Positions 43,301 to 52,420 of a stretch of DNA of 58,260 nt are shown here, one piece after another. Both the position numbers and the translations under genes were made by a program. Location of the stretch: contig NZ_SCNV01000055.1 in assembly GCF_005503145.1 (NCBI RefSeq), positions 1 to 58,260 of the forward strand. Reading direction: 5' to 3'. The notes under the pieces were generated by a model. That model searched no databases. It had not been told where the DNA came from and worked only from the letters and a program-made list of their open reading frames with translations. The DNA comes from Burkholderia sp. 4M9327F10 (lineage in GTDB: Bacteria; Pseudomonadota; Gammaproteobacteria; Burkholderiales; Burkholderiaceae). Numbering within the stretch: position 1 is the stretch's first letter; every line of letters begins with the position of its first letter.

Positions 43301-43774
43301 GCAGCCAAACGTGAAGACGTGTGCGAAATCCTTATGCCAGTTGCAGATCTCGGTCGCATAGCAGATATTGGGGCTGCCGAACGACCATATGAAGCGCTCC
43401 ACCCAGTCGATGCTGTCGCTCATCGGCGTGCCGCTGGGTGTGGTGACACCGAACACCACCGACTCCGCCCCGCTTTCACGCTTGAAGCACGAGAGCTTCG
43501 CGGCAATTTCAGAAAGCGCCTGATCCCAGCTGATGCGCTGCCATCCGGGATCGGCCGCGCCTTTTGGATTCGTGCGGCGCATCGGGTAGAGAACCCGGTT
43601 AGGGCTATGCACGAGCTCCGGCGCGGCCTTGCCCTTCATGCACATCGCGCTGCCGGTCGGATGCGACGTGTCGGGCCGGACCTGGAGCAGCATGTCGCCG
43701 CGCACGGTGTTCAACGTCCCACACCGGGAGCGGCATAACGTGCAATAACCCTTTTTCTCCTGAACCTCGATCAC
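40334..43774 (-). CDS. Molybdopterin oxidoreductase fused to FAD/NAD reductase and 2Fe-2S ferredoxin
   Basis: The 1146-aa protein starts at GTG 43774 behind AGGAGA. Its first ~780 residues are a DMSO-reductase-family enzyme: a 4Fe-4S site (Cys11, Cys14, Cys18, Cys45), a likely Mo-ligating Cys144 in YATEICNWHKDF, and a C-terminal dinucleotide-binding domain. Residues ~790-1040 form a ferredoxin-reductase module (TRAYSLVG for FAD, VVMFAGGIGITPFISWLES and YLCGPEPMMDS for NAD(P)H). Residues ~1060-1146 are a plant-type 2Fe-2S ferredoxin (SGCRVGQCESCVV and a distal Cys). Electrons could pass from NAD(P)H through FAD and Fe-S to Mo in one chain. No Tat or Sec signal is seen, so it is cytoplasmic. 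The substrate is unknown. Confidence 0.88.
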   Translation of the reverse strand: MIEVQEKKGYCTLCRSRCGTLNTVRGDMLLQVRPDTSHPTGSAMCMKGKAAPELVHSPNRVLYPMRRTNPKGAADPGWQRISWDQALSEIAAKLSCFKRESGAESVVFGVTTPSGTPMSDSIDWVERFIWSFGSPNICYATEICNWHKDFAHVFTFGCGMPTADYRNAEVILLWGTNPTNTWLAQADAIGKGRRNGARLIVIDPRPTALAREADVWMPVRPGTDGALAMGIARQMIATGNIDHAFVREWSNAPLLVRGDTGRFLRERDFDADSLQNRYAIWNASRNRVELVGEEAQTTASDFALDGDYTVSVVSGARSATVRCTPAFALYRGALDEYTPQRVEALTGVRAADVVAVAKMLAPGQRIAYHAWSGVGQHTNATQTERAIATLYALTGAFDTRGSNREFTKQPANAVSTYALLSPQQRAKALGLDERPIGPPAQGWVTARDVYRAITEGRPYKVRALFAFGTNVVMSQADAGAAHEALCALDFHVHCDLFETPSSRYADIFLPVNTPWEREGLRVGFEINEKAVELVQLRQRMVEPRGESRADYDIVLDLAVRLGMGDAFFGGSIEAGWNHILAPLGLDVAELRSHPEGIYRPLVQHEKNYSLQTPDGVRGFRTETLRAELYSEKLLRHGYPPVPQYVPPQHGNDGDGERAKYPYVVTSIKNGYYCHSQQRSLASLRKRAPYPVAELSAQLASEKGIAVDDWVVIKTSNGSARFRARIVPELARDVIVAEYGWWQACDETGMQALPAEGKQNSNFSNLVSSAKLDPLSGSSPLRSIPCDVRLDPSVDPARRGWQGFRDFVVASVAEEALGVRTVTCAAADGGPLPDYLPGQHITVHVPTLGDDGTTRAYSLVGPAVEADRRTYSISVRHQRGKTAQGEAFEGVMSGYIHRAFEVGHKVSLRAPGGTFIVPPVSRQPVVMFAGGIGITPFISWLESVKDLEEAPESWLFYANLNSATHAFRGRINELQKRLPRLRVVNCYNKPQGEVLGRDYEMSGYLTAEVVDGNLIERRARFYLCGPEPMMDSITAGLVSRGVPPFDIFKEAFRSPSRPRLDPAQRFMVEFIRSHKKALWTPEEGSLLSFAERLGVSMPSGCRVGQCESCVVKVSAGKVEHMSGHGPDEAGMCFACQAIPVSEVAIEA

Positions 43775-43956
43775 AGCAGCATCTCCTGTTGATCGCTCCG
43801 ATCGTATGCGGCCAGAATTTTGATTCCAAATTCATATTTCGCATGTCGCGATATATACTTTTTCGATACCTGCGTTCCCGGCGCCACGCCCCGTTCAGGC
43901 TGATTTGGCGGTGCTATGATTCGCGCCTTGGGTTCTCCTCAACAGCGGCGGACATC

Positions 43957-44865
43957 TTGGCCACGCACATCACTCTTCGCCAGATCGAATACTTTATTTC
44001 TGTTGCGAATACGGGGCAGATTTCCCGCTCATCCAGTCTGTCCAACGTTTCGCAGTCTTCCATGACCGTGGCGCTGCAGAATCTGGAAGACGCGGTTGGC
44101 GTGCCCCTGCTGCAGCGGCATGCGAAGGGCGTGCACCTGACAGAAGCCGGCGAGCGCTTTCTGCGTCACGTCCAGCAGGCTACGCTTTCCATCGACCATG
44201 CGGTCCTCGCCGCTCAGGAAGAACCTGGCCAGATTGCCGGCAGCGTTCATATCGGCATGACGGAAACCATTTCGGCGTATCTGATGCCCGCCCTGATATC
44301 GACGATGAGCCAGCGTTTCGCCAACCTCGAGATCCAGATCGTCGAGCGCGAGCGGCAGGCCATTGAACAGGGCCTCGTCGACCGCGAGCTGGATATCGCC
44401 CTGCTGCTGGTTTCAAACACGGCATTGCTGCCCGAACTAAAGGGCGAAACGATGCTCCGCTCGCCACGACGCCTTTGGACTCCCCCTGATCACCCCCTGC
44501 AGGAAGCCCAGCGGGTCACGCTGGAAGACGTAGCTCAGGAGAACTACCTGCTGCTCGACATGGATGAACATGTCCAGACAGTCGGAAAGTACTGGGGTAA
44601 ATACGGCCTTCAGCCTCGCGTACGCATGCAGAGCAAGTCCATCGAAGCCGTGCGAAGTCTCGTCGCTCTCGGTGAGGGCGTCACCATTCTTTCGGATCTG
44701 GTTTATCGGCCGTGGTCGCTGGAAGGAAACCGCATCAGCCGCCGCGATTTGAGCGTGCCCATCCCTACGATGGATGTCGGGGCAGTGTGGTGCCGCTCGG
44801 GAACCCTGTCGAGGCAAGCGCAAGCGTTGCTCGACCTTTTCCGCTCATGGAAGCGCTCGGTCTGA
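43957..44865 (+). CDS. LysR-family regulator, divergent from the molybdoenzyme fusion gene
   Basis: The 302-aa protein starts at TTG 43957 (ATHITLRQIEYFISVANTGQ), matching the usual LysR beginning; the frame is open back to 43789. The helix-turn-helix spans SQSSMTVALQNLEDAVGV. The effector domain follows to LLDLFRSWKRSV. It is divergent from the fusion gene and so is the likely regulator of that gene and the AtoE transporter gene. Confidence 0.85.
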   Translation: MATHITLRQIEYFISVANTGQISRSSSLSNVSQSSMTVALQNLEDAVGVPLLQRHAKGVHLTEAGERFLRHVQQATLSIDHAVLAAQEEPGQIAGSVHIGMTETISAYLMPALISTMSQRFANLEIQIVERERQAIEQGLVDRELDIALLLVSNTALLPELKGETMLRSPRRLWTPPDHPLQEAQRVTLEDVAQENYLLLDMDEHVQTVGKYWGKYGLQPRVRMQSKSIEAVRSLVALGEGVTILSDLVYRPWSLEGNRISRRDLSVPIPTMDVGAVWCRSGTLSRQAQALLDLFRSWKRSV

Positions 44866-44904
44866 TAAGCGCAGCGAGTTAGAAGCCGCGCGGCCGGCAC
44901 CTGC

Positions 44905-46860
44905 TCAGTGCGCCGCGGGCCCCGGCGCAGCAGACGCCGCGGCCGTCACCGCCCCGTGCGGTTTGACGTACCAGTAGTCGATGACCCAGTCCGTGTCGCG
45001 ATAGGACTTCGGCAGAACAGCCGGCCAGCCGAAGGTCGTCTTGTAGGCAATGCGCGCATTCGGCGCGTAGAACTCCGGCACCACGTAGTACGCATTGATC
45101 AGCACGCGGTCGAGCGCGCGAGTGGCCGTCTCGAGATCGTCGAGCGTCTGTGCGGACAAGGCCGCCTGAATCAGCGCGTCCACCACCTTCGAATGCACGC
45201 CCACATAGTTCTCCGATCCCACTTCCGCAGCCGCCGCGCTGCCGAAGCGGCGCAGCAGTTCCACGCCGGGAACCGCGATAGGCAGATAGCCGCCGGTGGT
45301 CATATCGAAGTCGAAGCTGTCGAGCCGCTGCTGGTACAGCGCGCTATCCACCTCGCGCCACTCGGTCTGGATGCCCAGCGTGTTCAGCGCCTGCATGTAG
45401 GGCAACAGCAGACGGTCCATACCCGGTTCGTCGTCGAGCACCTCGATGCGCATGGCCGTGCCGTTCGCATCGCGCAACGCGCCGTCGCGGTAGTGCCAGC
45501 CCGCCTTGGCCAGCAGGTCGCGTGCCGCGCGCAGATTGCCGCGCAGCGAATTGGGCGGCAACGTCGACGGCTGCGTCAGCATCGGGCCGAATACGGCAGG
45601 CGGCAGGCTGGCGCGATACGGCTCGAGCAGCGCCAGTTCTTTCGGGCCAGGCATGCCTCTCGCGCCGAACGTGTCCGGATCGAAATAGCTCGTCGAGCGC
45701 CGGTACTGGTCGTAGAACATCATCCGGTTCATCCAGTCGTAGTCGAACGCGAGCGTCAGCGCGTGGCGCACCCTCACGTCCTGAAGCATCGGCCGGCGCA
45801 CATTGATCAGAATGCCCTGCATATACGGAGGCCCGTTGGGAAACGTGCCCTGCTTCAGTTCGCCGTTGCGAAACTTCTGGCCGACATAGCGGCGCGCCCA
45901 GATGGTGGCGCTGCCCTCGATATTGACATCGATATTGCCCGCCTTGAACGCTTCGAGCGGTCCGAAGTTGTCGAGAAAGAGCTGGAACGTCACGCGTTCG
46001 AAGCGGAACATGCCGCGCCGCGACGGCAAATCCGCTGCCCAGTAAGCCGGGTTGCGCCGGTAGGTGATTGTCTTGTCGTTGCTGCGCCGCTCGATCAGAT
46101 AGGGGCCGCTGGCAACCGGCGGCACGTTGGCGATCTGGTCGAACGGCGGGCGCGTGCCGTCGGGCCGCATGCCCCACTTCGGCGAGAACACCGGCAGGTC
46201 GCCCGCGATCAGCGGTGCGTCGCGTTCGGCATGGTTGAAATCGAAGCGGATCGTCGACGCATCGAGCACGGTCGCGCTTTTGATAATCGCAAACTGGGAA
46301 TTGAAGAGTGGCGAGGCCTTCTGGCTGGTTAGCACATCGAATGAATACTTGACGTCGTCGGCCGTAATGCGTTCGCCGTTGGAAAAGCGCGCCGCCGGAT
46401 TGATGTGGAAGGTCGCCGACGTGAGATCCGCCCGCACCTGAACATCGTCCGCGATCAGCGGGTATTCCGAGGCCGGTTCGTCCCAGCTGCGCTGCATCAG
46501 CGTATCGAACATCAGGTTGAGAATGTCCGGGGCCGGCGCGCCGCGCAGCAGGAATGGGTTAAGCGAATCGTAGCTTTGCAGCGCGTTGTAGTTGGCGAAG
46601 CTCAGGGCGCCGTCAGTGGGTGCTTCCGGGTTCGCGTAGTCGAAATGGGTGAAACCTGCCGGGTAGCGCGGCTCTCCAAACTGTGCGATGGAAGGCGTGG
46701 CAAGGACCGGCAATGCTGGCAGCAGCGTGAGCGCGCAAAGAAGAGCCGCTACGGCGGCTCGCCGTGGGAGGATGCGGCGCAACCATGCACTGGGACTGAC
46801 GGCAGGCGCGTCAAGACGCGCTGGAACGGCATGCGGCAACCTGAACATCGCGAGCTTCAT
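44905..46860 (-). CDS. YejA-like peptide-binding protein
   Basis: The 651-aa protein has a long signal peptide (AAVAALLCALTLLPALPVLA) and the SBP_bac_5 fold: FTHFDYANPEAPTDGALSFA and FSNGERITADDVKYSFDVL. The wording and length match YejA, the binding protein of the YejABEF microcin C/peptide importer. No yejB, yejE or yejF gene lies beside it, so it must share permeases encoded elsewhere. Confidence 0.88.
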   Translation of the reverse strand: MKLAMFRLPHAVPARLDAPAVSPSAWLRRILPRRAAVAALLCALTLLPALPVLATPSIAQFGEPRYPAGFTHFDYANPEAPTDGALSFANYNALQSYDSLNPFLLRGAPAPDILNLMFDTLMQRSWDEPASEYPLIADDVQVRADLTSATFHINPAARFSNGERITADDVKYSFDVLTSQKASPLFNSQFAIIKSATVLDASTIRFDFNHAERDAPLIAGDLPVFSPKWGMRPDGTRPPFDQIANVPPVASGPYLIERRSNDKTITYRRNPAYWAADLPSRRGMFRFERVTFQLFLDNFGPLEAFKAGNIDVNIEGSATIWARRYVGQKFRNGELKQGTFPNGPPYMQGILINVRRPMLQDVRVRHALTLAFDYDWMNRMMFYDQYRRSTSYFDPDTFGARGMPGPKELALLEPYRASLPPAVFGPMLTQPSTLPPNSLRGNLRAARDLLAKAGWHYRDGALRDANGTAMRIEVLDDEPGMDRLLLPYMQALNTLGIQTEWREVDSALYQQRLDSFDFDMTTGGYLPIAVPGVELLRRFGSAAAAEVGSENYVGVHSKVVDALIQAALSAQTLDDLETATRALDRVLINAYYVVPEFYAPNARIAYKTTFGWPAVLPKSYRDTDWVIDYWYVKPHGAVTAAASAAPGPAAH

Positions 46861-46947
46861 CGGCAGTCCACCTGGAACAGTGGACGCTATTGTACGAGAG
46901 CGCCTGCCGAAAAGAATTGACTTGCCGCGCCTTGCACGCGGCGCGGA

Positions 46948-47442
46948 TCAGCGCGCGGTGAAGGTGTGACGCACGCGGCGCGATTGCCTGACATACGGAA
47001 TCACCAGCGCCGCTGCCACGACGGCGATCACAACGCTATCGCAAGGAATCGTGACGGCGATCGCAATCGCATGGGTCATATGGTCGCCGAGCAGCCACGC
47101 GATCGTGCGCATGACAACGATGGCAAGCAGCCACACCTGCAGATGCACGGGAAAGCGCACCGAGCGGCGCCATGCGAGCAGCAGCAGCCAGCCCGCGCCG
47201 GCCACGATGAACACGCCGATCGCCACGTCCATGCCGACTATCGCAAGCACGGTGCGATACCAGCCCTGAGTTTCGGGCCGCACGAACACGGCGAGCAGTT
47301 CCCATTCGAGCATCATCTCGAGCGGATCGTGCAACTCGATGACGGTGGCGCACACCATGGCCGCGAGCCCAAGCAGCGCGAGCAGCAGCCAGCCGCCGAA
47401 GCCCTTGGGTTGCCGCCCTGTCTCCTGTTCATATCTGTTCAT
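46948..47442 (-). CDS. DUF2569-like membrane protein
   Basis: The 164-aa protein starts at ATG 47442 (MNRYEQETG), far inside an ORF open to 47784. It has four predicted helices, beginning GFGGWLLLALLGLAAMV and ending VVIAVVAAALVIPYVRQSRR. The GWLLL start and loop layout fit the DUF2569 group; its function is not known. Confidence 0.65.
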   Translation of the reverse strand: MNRYEQETGRQPKGFGGWLLLALLGLAAMVCATVIELHDPLEMMLEWELLAVFVRPETQGWYRTVLAIVGMDVAIGVFIVAGAGWLLLLAWRRSVRFPVHLQVWLLAIVVMRTIAWLLGDHMTHAIAIAVTIPCDSVVIAVVAAALVIPYVRQSRRVRHTFTAR

Positions 47443-47683
47443 GTTGTGCCGTGCCGCGCCCAAAGTTGCCGATCGCCCCACCACGAGGCCGGGCGATTGT
47501 ACGGACCGAAACCGGACGACCATCTCATTTTTACGGTGTGCCCGTCGGGGCAGGTTGCGGCAGACGCAAACTGCATGCGGTCGGCAGGCGGGCTGGCAGC
47601 CCGGCAGCACGATCTGCCACGCTCCGGTATGATCGGCTCGCCTGGGACGCATCCCTCCAGGCCGCTCATTGAAAGCCCTGCTT

Positions 47684-48889
47684 ATGTCCACCTCCGATTC
47701 CGCCTCATCCGTCACCGCCGATCGCACGTTGCGCGGCCTGCTGCTTCTGCTCGCCGTCATCGCGGGTGTGTCCGTCGCAAACATCTATTACAACCAGCCG
47801 CTGCTCGACAGTTTCCGCAAGTCGTTCCCGCACAGCGCGTCGTGGGTCGGCGTCGTGCCGGCCGTCACGCAGCTCGGCTACGCTGCCGGCATGCTGCTGC
47901 TCGCGCCGCTAGGCGACCGCTTCGACCGGCGTCGGCTGATTCTTCTGCAGATCGCCGGCATCTGTGTTGCGCTGGTGATTGCCGCAAGCGCGCCGAATCT
48001 GACCGTGCTGATCGGCGCCAGCCTCGCAATCGGCGTGCTGGGCACGATCGCGCAGCAGGCCGTGCCGTTCGCCGCCGAACTCGCACCGCCCTCGGGCCGC
48101 GGCCACGCGGTCGGCACGGTGATGAGCGGGCTGTTGCTGGGGATTCTGCTGGCGCGTACCGCGGCTGGCCTGATCGCCGAATATTTCGGCTGGCGCGCGG
48201 TGTTTGGCGCCTCCGTGGTGGCGCTGCTGGTGCTGGCCCTGGTGATCTGGCTGCGCCTGCCGAAGAGCCGCCCCACTTCGACGCTGCCCTACGGCAAGCT
48301 GATGGTGTCGATGTGGCATCTGATCATCGAGCATCCCGGCCTGCGCGAAGCCTCGCTCACCGGTGCGTGCATGTTCGCGGCCTTCAGCATCTTCTGGTCG
48401 GTGCTGGCGTTGCTGCTGGCCGGCGCGCCGTTTCATCTCGGACCGCAGGCCGCCGGGCTGTTCGGGATTGTCGGCGCGGCGGGGGCGCTTGCCGCACCGC
48501 TGGCCGGCAAGTTCTCCGACCGGCGCGGGCCGCGCACGATCATCTCGCTGTCGATCGTCCTCGTCGCCGTGTCGTTCGTGGTGTTTGGCCTGTCGGGCGC
48601 GAGCATCGCCGGACTGGTGGTGGGCGTGATCATCCTCGACGTGGGCGTGCAGGCCGCGCAGATTTCCAACCAGTCGCGCATCTACGCGCTCTCGCCGGAA
48701 GCCCGCAGCCGTGTGAATACGGTCTACATGGTGGCCTATTTCATCGGCGGCGCGGCCGGCTCGGCAGTGGGCGCCGCGGTCTGGCCGTCGTTCGGATGGC
48801 TGGGCGTGAGTATCGCCGGCCTCGCGTTCGCCGGCCTCGCAGGCTGGAATCATGCGCGCCGGCCGGCACAGCCGGTGACGACTTCCTGA
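47684..48889 (+). CDS. MFS transporter (DHA1-like)
   Basis: The 401-aa protein has 12 predicted helices and the loop 2-3 motif LAPLGDRFDRRRLIL. The N-terminus VANIYYNQPLLDSFRKSF is typical of the YgaY/YybF-type drug/sugar-efflux MFS branch. The ATG at 47684 was preferred to a TTG at 47669. It lies 91 bp before the FadH-like gene; co-transcription is possible but not shown. Confidence 0.88.
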   Translation: MSTSDSASSVTADRTLRGLLLLLAVIAGVSVANIYYNQPLLDSFRKSFPHSASWVGVVPAVTQLGYAAGMLLLAPLGDRFDRRRLILLQIAGICVALVIAASAPNLTVLIGASLAIGVLGTIAQQAVPFAAELAPPSGRGHAVGTVMSGLLLGILLARTAAGLIAEYFGWRAVFGASVVALLVLALVIWLRLPKSRPTSTLPYGKLMVSMWHLIIEHPGLREASLTGACMFAAFSIFWSVLALLLAGAPFHLGPQAAGLFGIVGAAGALAAPLAGKFSDRRGPRTIISLSIVLVAVSFVVFGLSGASIAGLVVGVIILDVGVQAAQISNQSRIYALSPEARSRVNTVYMVAYFIGGAAGSAVGAAVWPSFGWLGVSIAGLAFAGLAGWNHARRPAQPVTTS

Positions 48890-48980
48890 GCGCCGCGGCC
48901 AATTAGAATTTTCCCTCGGCAACCTGGCGTGATCGGCGGTGTATTGTTCGGGCGCACCCCACTTCTCCCAGGTCCGCCGC

Positions 48981-51011
48981 ATGTCTTACCGCCACCTGCT
49001 TTCCGAGCTCGATCTCGGCTTCACGACCCTGCGCAACCGCGTCGTCATGGGATCGATGCATACGGGCATGGAAGACCGCTTCTGGAACTACCCGAAGCTC
49101 GCCGCCTACTTCCGGGAGCGCGCACAAGGCGGCGCCGGCCTGATCATCACGGGCGGCATCTCGCCGAACCGGCAAGGCTGGCTGCTACCGTTCGGCGGCA
49201 CGCTGAACTCCATATTCGATCTGCGCAATCACCGCCTGGTGACGGATGCCGTGCATGCGGAAGGCGGCAAGATCGCGCTGCAGATACTGCATGCGGGGCG
49301 CTATGGTTATCAACCGTTCGTGGTGTCTGCCTCGGCCCTCAAGTCGCCGATTTCGAAATTCAAGCCGCGCGCGCTGACGCTTGCCGGCATCGCGAAGACG
49401 GTGCGCGACTACGCCCGTTGCGCACGCCTCGCGCAACGCGCCGGCTACGACGGTGTCGAGATCATGGGCAGCGAGGGCTATCTGCTCAACCAGTTCCTCT
49501 GTCCGCGTACCAACCAGCGCAGTGACGCCTACGGCGGCAGCCTCGAGAACCGCATGCGGCTCGCCCGTGAGATTGTCGAAAGCATGCGGGCCGCGTGCGG
49601 CGAGCGCTTTATCGTGGTGTACCGGCTCTCGGTGATCGACCTTGTCGAAGGCGGCAACACGTGGGACGAGACCGTGCAGGTCGCGCAAGCGCTGGAGGCG
49701 GCCGGCGTCACGATGTTCAACACCGGGATCGGCTGGCACGAGGCGCGCGTGCCGACCATCGTGACCTCGGTGCCGCGTGCGGCCTTTGCGCCGCTCAGCG
49801 CGCGCCTGAAGGCGGCCGTCAAGGTGCCGGTGATCGTGTCGAACCGCATCAACACACCGGAGCTGGCCGAAGATCTGCTCGCCCAGGGCGCGGGCGATCT
49901 GGTGTCGATGGCGCGGCCGATGCTCGCCGATCCGGACTTCGTGGTAAAGACCGCCGAAGGACGCACGCACGAAATCAATACCTGTATCGCCTGCAATCAG
50001 GCCTGTCTCGATCACACGTTCCAGAACCGGCGCGCAAGCTGCCTCGTCAATCCGCGTGCGGGACGCGAAACCGAACTGGTGTACCGGCCGCTCGCGGACA
50101 ACCAGCGGCCGCGTTCGATTGCCGTCGTCGGCGCAGGACCGGCGGGTCTGTCGGCAGCGACCGTGGCCGCCTCGCGCGGGCATCGCGTCACGCTGTTCGA
50201 TGCGGGCGCAACCATTGGCGGACAGTTCAATCTCGCCATGCGCGTGCCGGGCAAGGAAGAGTTCAGCGAAACGATCCGCTATTTTCAGAGCCAGTTGCAA
50301 CGGCATGGCGTCGACGTGCGGCTCGCCACCCGTGTGGATAGCGCCCTGCTCGCCGCCGGCGGCTATGACGAGGTGATCCTCGCCACCGGCATCGTGCCGC
50401 GCCGCCCGGCGATTCCCGGCATTGACAGGGCGAATGTGCTGACCTACGTCGAGGTGCTGCGCGGCGCGCCGGTTGGCCGCAGTGTGGCGGTGATCGGCGC
50501 GGGCGGCATCGGCTTCGACGTCAGCGAGTTTCTGCTGCATCGCGCGGGCGAGCCGCTGCCGCAACCGCGCGATGCCTGGCTCGACGAATGGGGCGTCGAT
50601 CTGGCGGTACGCGAGCGCGGCGGCCTGAAAACGCCGCGCGCCGCGCAGCCGGTGCGCGACATCTGGCTGCTGCAGCGCAAGGCGGGCAAGCTCGGCGCGG
50701 GGCTCGGCAAGACTTCGGGCTGGGTCCATCGGGCCACACTGGCACGCAACGGCGTGCGCATGCTCGATGGCGTGTCGTATCTGGAGATCAGCGAGCGTGG
50801 CCTGAAGATCGCGCGTGAAGGCGTCGAGCAGTGGCTGGAAGTGGAAACGATCGTGATCTGCGCCGGCCAGGATTCGTTGCGCGATCTGCAACCGGCCACC
50901 CCGCCTACAGGCGGCCCGCGCTATCACGTGATCGGCGGCGCGGCGCTCGCCGCCGAGCTTGACGCGAAGCGGGCTATCCGCGAGGGCGCGGAACTGGCGG
51001 CACGGTTGTAG
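48981..51011 (+). CDS. fadH: 2,4-dienoyl-CoA reductase (FadH-like) NADH:flavin oxidoreductase
   Basis: The 676-aa protein starts at ATG 48981. The N-terminal half is an Old-Yellow-Enzyme TIM barrel (LRNRVVMGSMHTGMED, LQILHAGRYGY, GSEGYLLNQF). A 4Fe-4S site follows (CIACNQACLDH with a distal Cys). The C-terminal half carries FAD and NAD(P) sites (AVVGAGPAGLSAA, VIGAGGIGFDVSEFL). This layout matches bacterial FadH, which removes double bonds from unsaturated fatty-acyl-CoA intermediates. Related enzymes with other substrates exist. Confidence 0.88.
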   Translation: MSYRHLLSELDLGFTTLRNRVVMGSMHTGMEDRFWNYPKLAAYFRERAQGGAGLIITGGISPNRQGWLLPFGGTLNSIFDLRNHRLVTDAVHAEGGKIALQILHAGRYGYQPFVVSASALKSPISKFKPRALTLAGIAKTVRDYARCARLAQRAGYDGVEIMGSEGYLLNQFLCPRTNQRSDAYGGSLENRMRLAREIVESMRAACGERFIVVYRLSVIDLVEGGNTWDETVQVAQALEAAGVTMFNTGIGWHEARVPTIVTSVPRAAFAPLSARLKAAVKVPVIVSNRINTPELAEDLLAQGAGDLVSMARPMLADPDFVVKTAEGRTHEINTCIACNQACLDHTFQNRRASCLVNPRAGRETELVYRPLADNQRPRSIAVVGAGPAGLSAATVAASRGHRVTLFDAGATIGGQFNLAMRVPGKEEFSETIRYFQSQLQRHGVDVRLATRVDSALLAAGGYDEVILATGIVPRRPAIPGIDRANVLTYVEVLRGAPVGRSVAVIGAGGIGFDVSEFLLHRAGEPLPQPRDAWLDEWGVDLAVRERGGLKTPRAAQPVRDIWLLQRKAGKLGAGLGKTSGWVHRATLARNGVRMLDGVSYLEISERGLKIAREGVEQWLEVETIVICAGQDSLRDLQPATPPTGGPRYHVIGGAALAAELDAKRAIREGAELAARL

Positions 51012-51092
51012 CAAAGCCGTGCGGGCGGCAATTTGAAGCAACGGTGAGAACACCTCGGCAGCCGTGAACTGCCACGCCCGCACGTGCGCGGC

Positions 51093-52010
51093 TCACGCCA
51101 GACCGCGGCGCCGGTAATCAAACCAGAACGACAGCCCGACGCTCGCGAGAATCACCACGGTCGCAATCACGGTCGCGCTCGTCACCGGCTCGCCCAGCAG
51201 CAGCGCACCGAGCGCGACCGCCACCACCGGATTCACGTACATGCAACTGCTGGCGATGATCGGACTGGTATGGCGGATCAGGTAGCCGTACGCGACATAC
51301 GCGGCCATGGTACCCACCAGCATCAGGTAAAGGAACGCCAGCACCGGCAGGAAGTGCACCTCGGCCATGCGCTCGCCGGAGACCACGGCGACGATCGTCG
51401 ACATCGCCCCGCCGAGGCCGATCTGCAGCGCCGTGGACAGGAACAGGTCCGAGGGCAGCGTCAGACGCCCGGCCAGATGCGCGCCGCCGGCCCAGAAAAG
51501 CGCGCCGCAGAGAATAGCGAGGCTGCCGCCGGCCGAACCCGACGTGCCGCCGCCGTGACTGAGAATCGCAATGCCCACGAGGCCGAGGCCCACGGCAAAC
51601 CAGTCGCCGCGCCCTATCTTACGTCCCGCGAACGCTGCAATGATGGTTGCAAACAGCGGCACGGTGGCAACCATCACGGCAGCCGTGCCGGTGCCCACCG
51701 TGCGCATCCCGTAGGCCAGCATGCCGCTCGACAACCCCACCAGCATCGTGCCGACCAGCCCGGCGTTGCGGATCTCGGCCGCGCTCGGCCAGACCGGATT
51801 GCGGCGCGCGGCGAGCACAAACAGGCCGATTCCCGCGAACAGGTTGCGCAAGCCGGACAGCAGAAGCGGCGGAAACGAGCCGAGCGCAACGTGAATCGCC
51901 AGATAGGTGGAGCCCCAGACGATATAGACGACCGCGAGCGCGAGCGCGATCCGGCCGGTGCGGGAGCGGGGAAGACGAAACGGGAAGCGGTTCGGAAGCG
52001 ACAGCGGCAT
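51093..52010 (-). CDS. EamA/DMT-family exporter (YedA-like)
   Basis: The 305-aa protein has ten predicted helices in two EamA repeats. The first starts LAVVYIVWGSTYLAIHVALG; the second includes GALFWAGGAHLAG and ends with PVVAVALGALLLGEPVT, the standard DMT ending. Members export amino acids or other metabolites. It is convergent with the FadH-like gene and stands alone. Confidence 0.88.
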   Translation of the reverse strand: MPLSLPNRFPFRLPRSRTGRIALALAVVYIVWGSTYLAIHVALGSFPPLLLSGLRNLFAGIGLFVLAARRNPVWPSAAEIRNAGLVGTMLVGLSSGMLAYGMRTVGTGTAAVMVATVPLFATIIAAFAGRKIGRGDWFAVGLGLVGIAILSHGGGTSGSAGGSLAILCGALFWAGGAHLAGRLTLPSDLFLSTALQIGLGGAMSTIVAVVSGERMAEVHFLPVLAFLYLMLVGTMAAYVAYGYLIRHTSPIIASSCMYVNPVVAVALGALLLGEPVTSATVIATVVILASVGLSFWFDYRRRGLA

Positions 52011-52420
52011 GTCTTCAGCCCACCCGTACCGTTCGAGTGGCTGCGCCTGCGCTTATGGCCCGATGGGCGGACGGCGGGCGCCGCAGCGCGAATGCGGCCT
52101 GACAGGCAAGGCTGGAAGACATGGTGGTCGAACAGGGAGAAGAACGTGGAACGGCAAACCAGCCCGGTCAAGGCGGCTGGGCCGTCACGATGCACTGTGC
52201 TCCCTGCGCCGCCTGAGGGCAGCGGGTGTTCGCCGCACGGCCGGGAAGCCGCGGCAAAACACCCCGGCGCGCCAACCGTTCGGCGCGCACCGCAGCATTA
52301 TGCAGGAACGCCGTTGGGCGTCCATGAAAGAATCGTAAATTTTGTATCCGCAACACGGTCAGGCCGGGGCCATGCTCCAGCCTGACCTTGCCGCAGCGGC
52401 GCGGGTCAGGAAAACCCGCT
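52011..52420. other. Gene-free intergenic region
   Basis: The 410-bp gap holds the start region of the EamA gene and the 3' flank of the Met-rich gene. An inverted repeat GGTCAGGC/GCCTGACC spans 52357-52387 after the Met-rich gene stop, but no T-tract follows, so it is only a weak terminator candidate. Confidence 0.45.

Noticed and set aside
49185..51083. 632-codon minus-strand ORF
   Set aside because: It is antisense to the FadH-like gene, which carries conserved flavin, Fe-S and NAD motifs.
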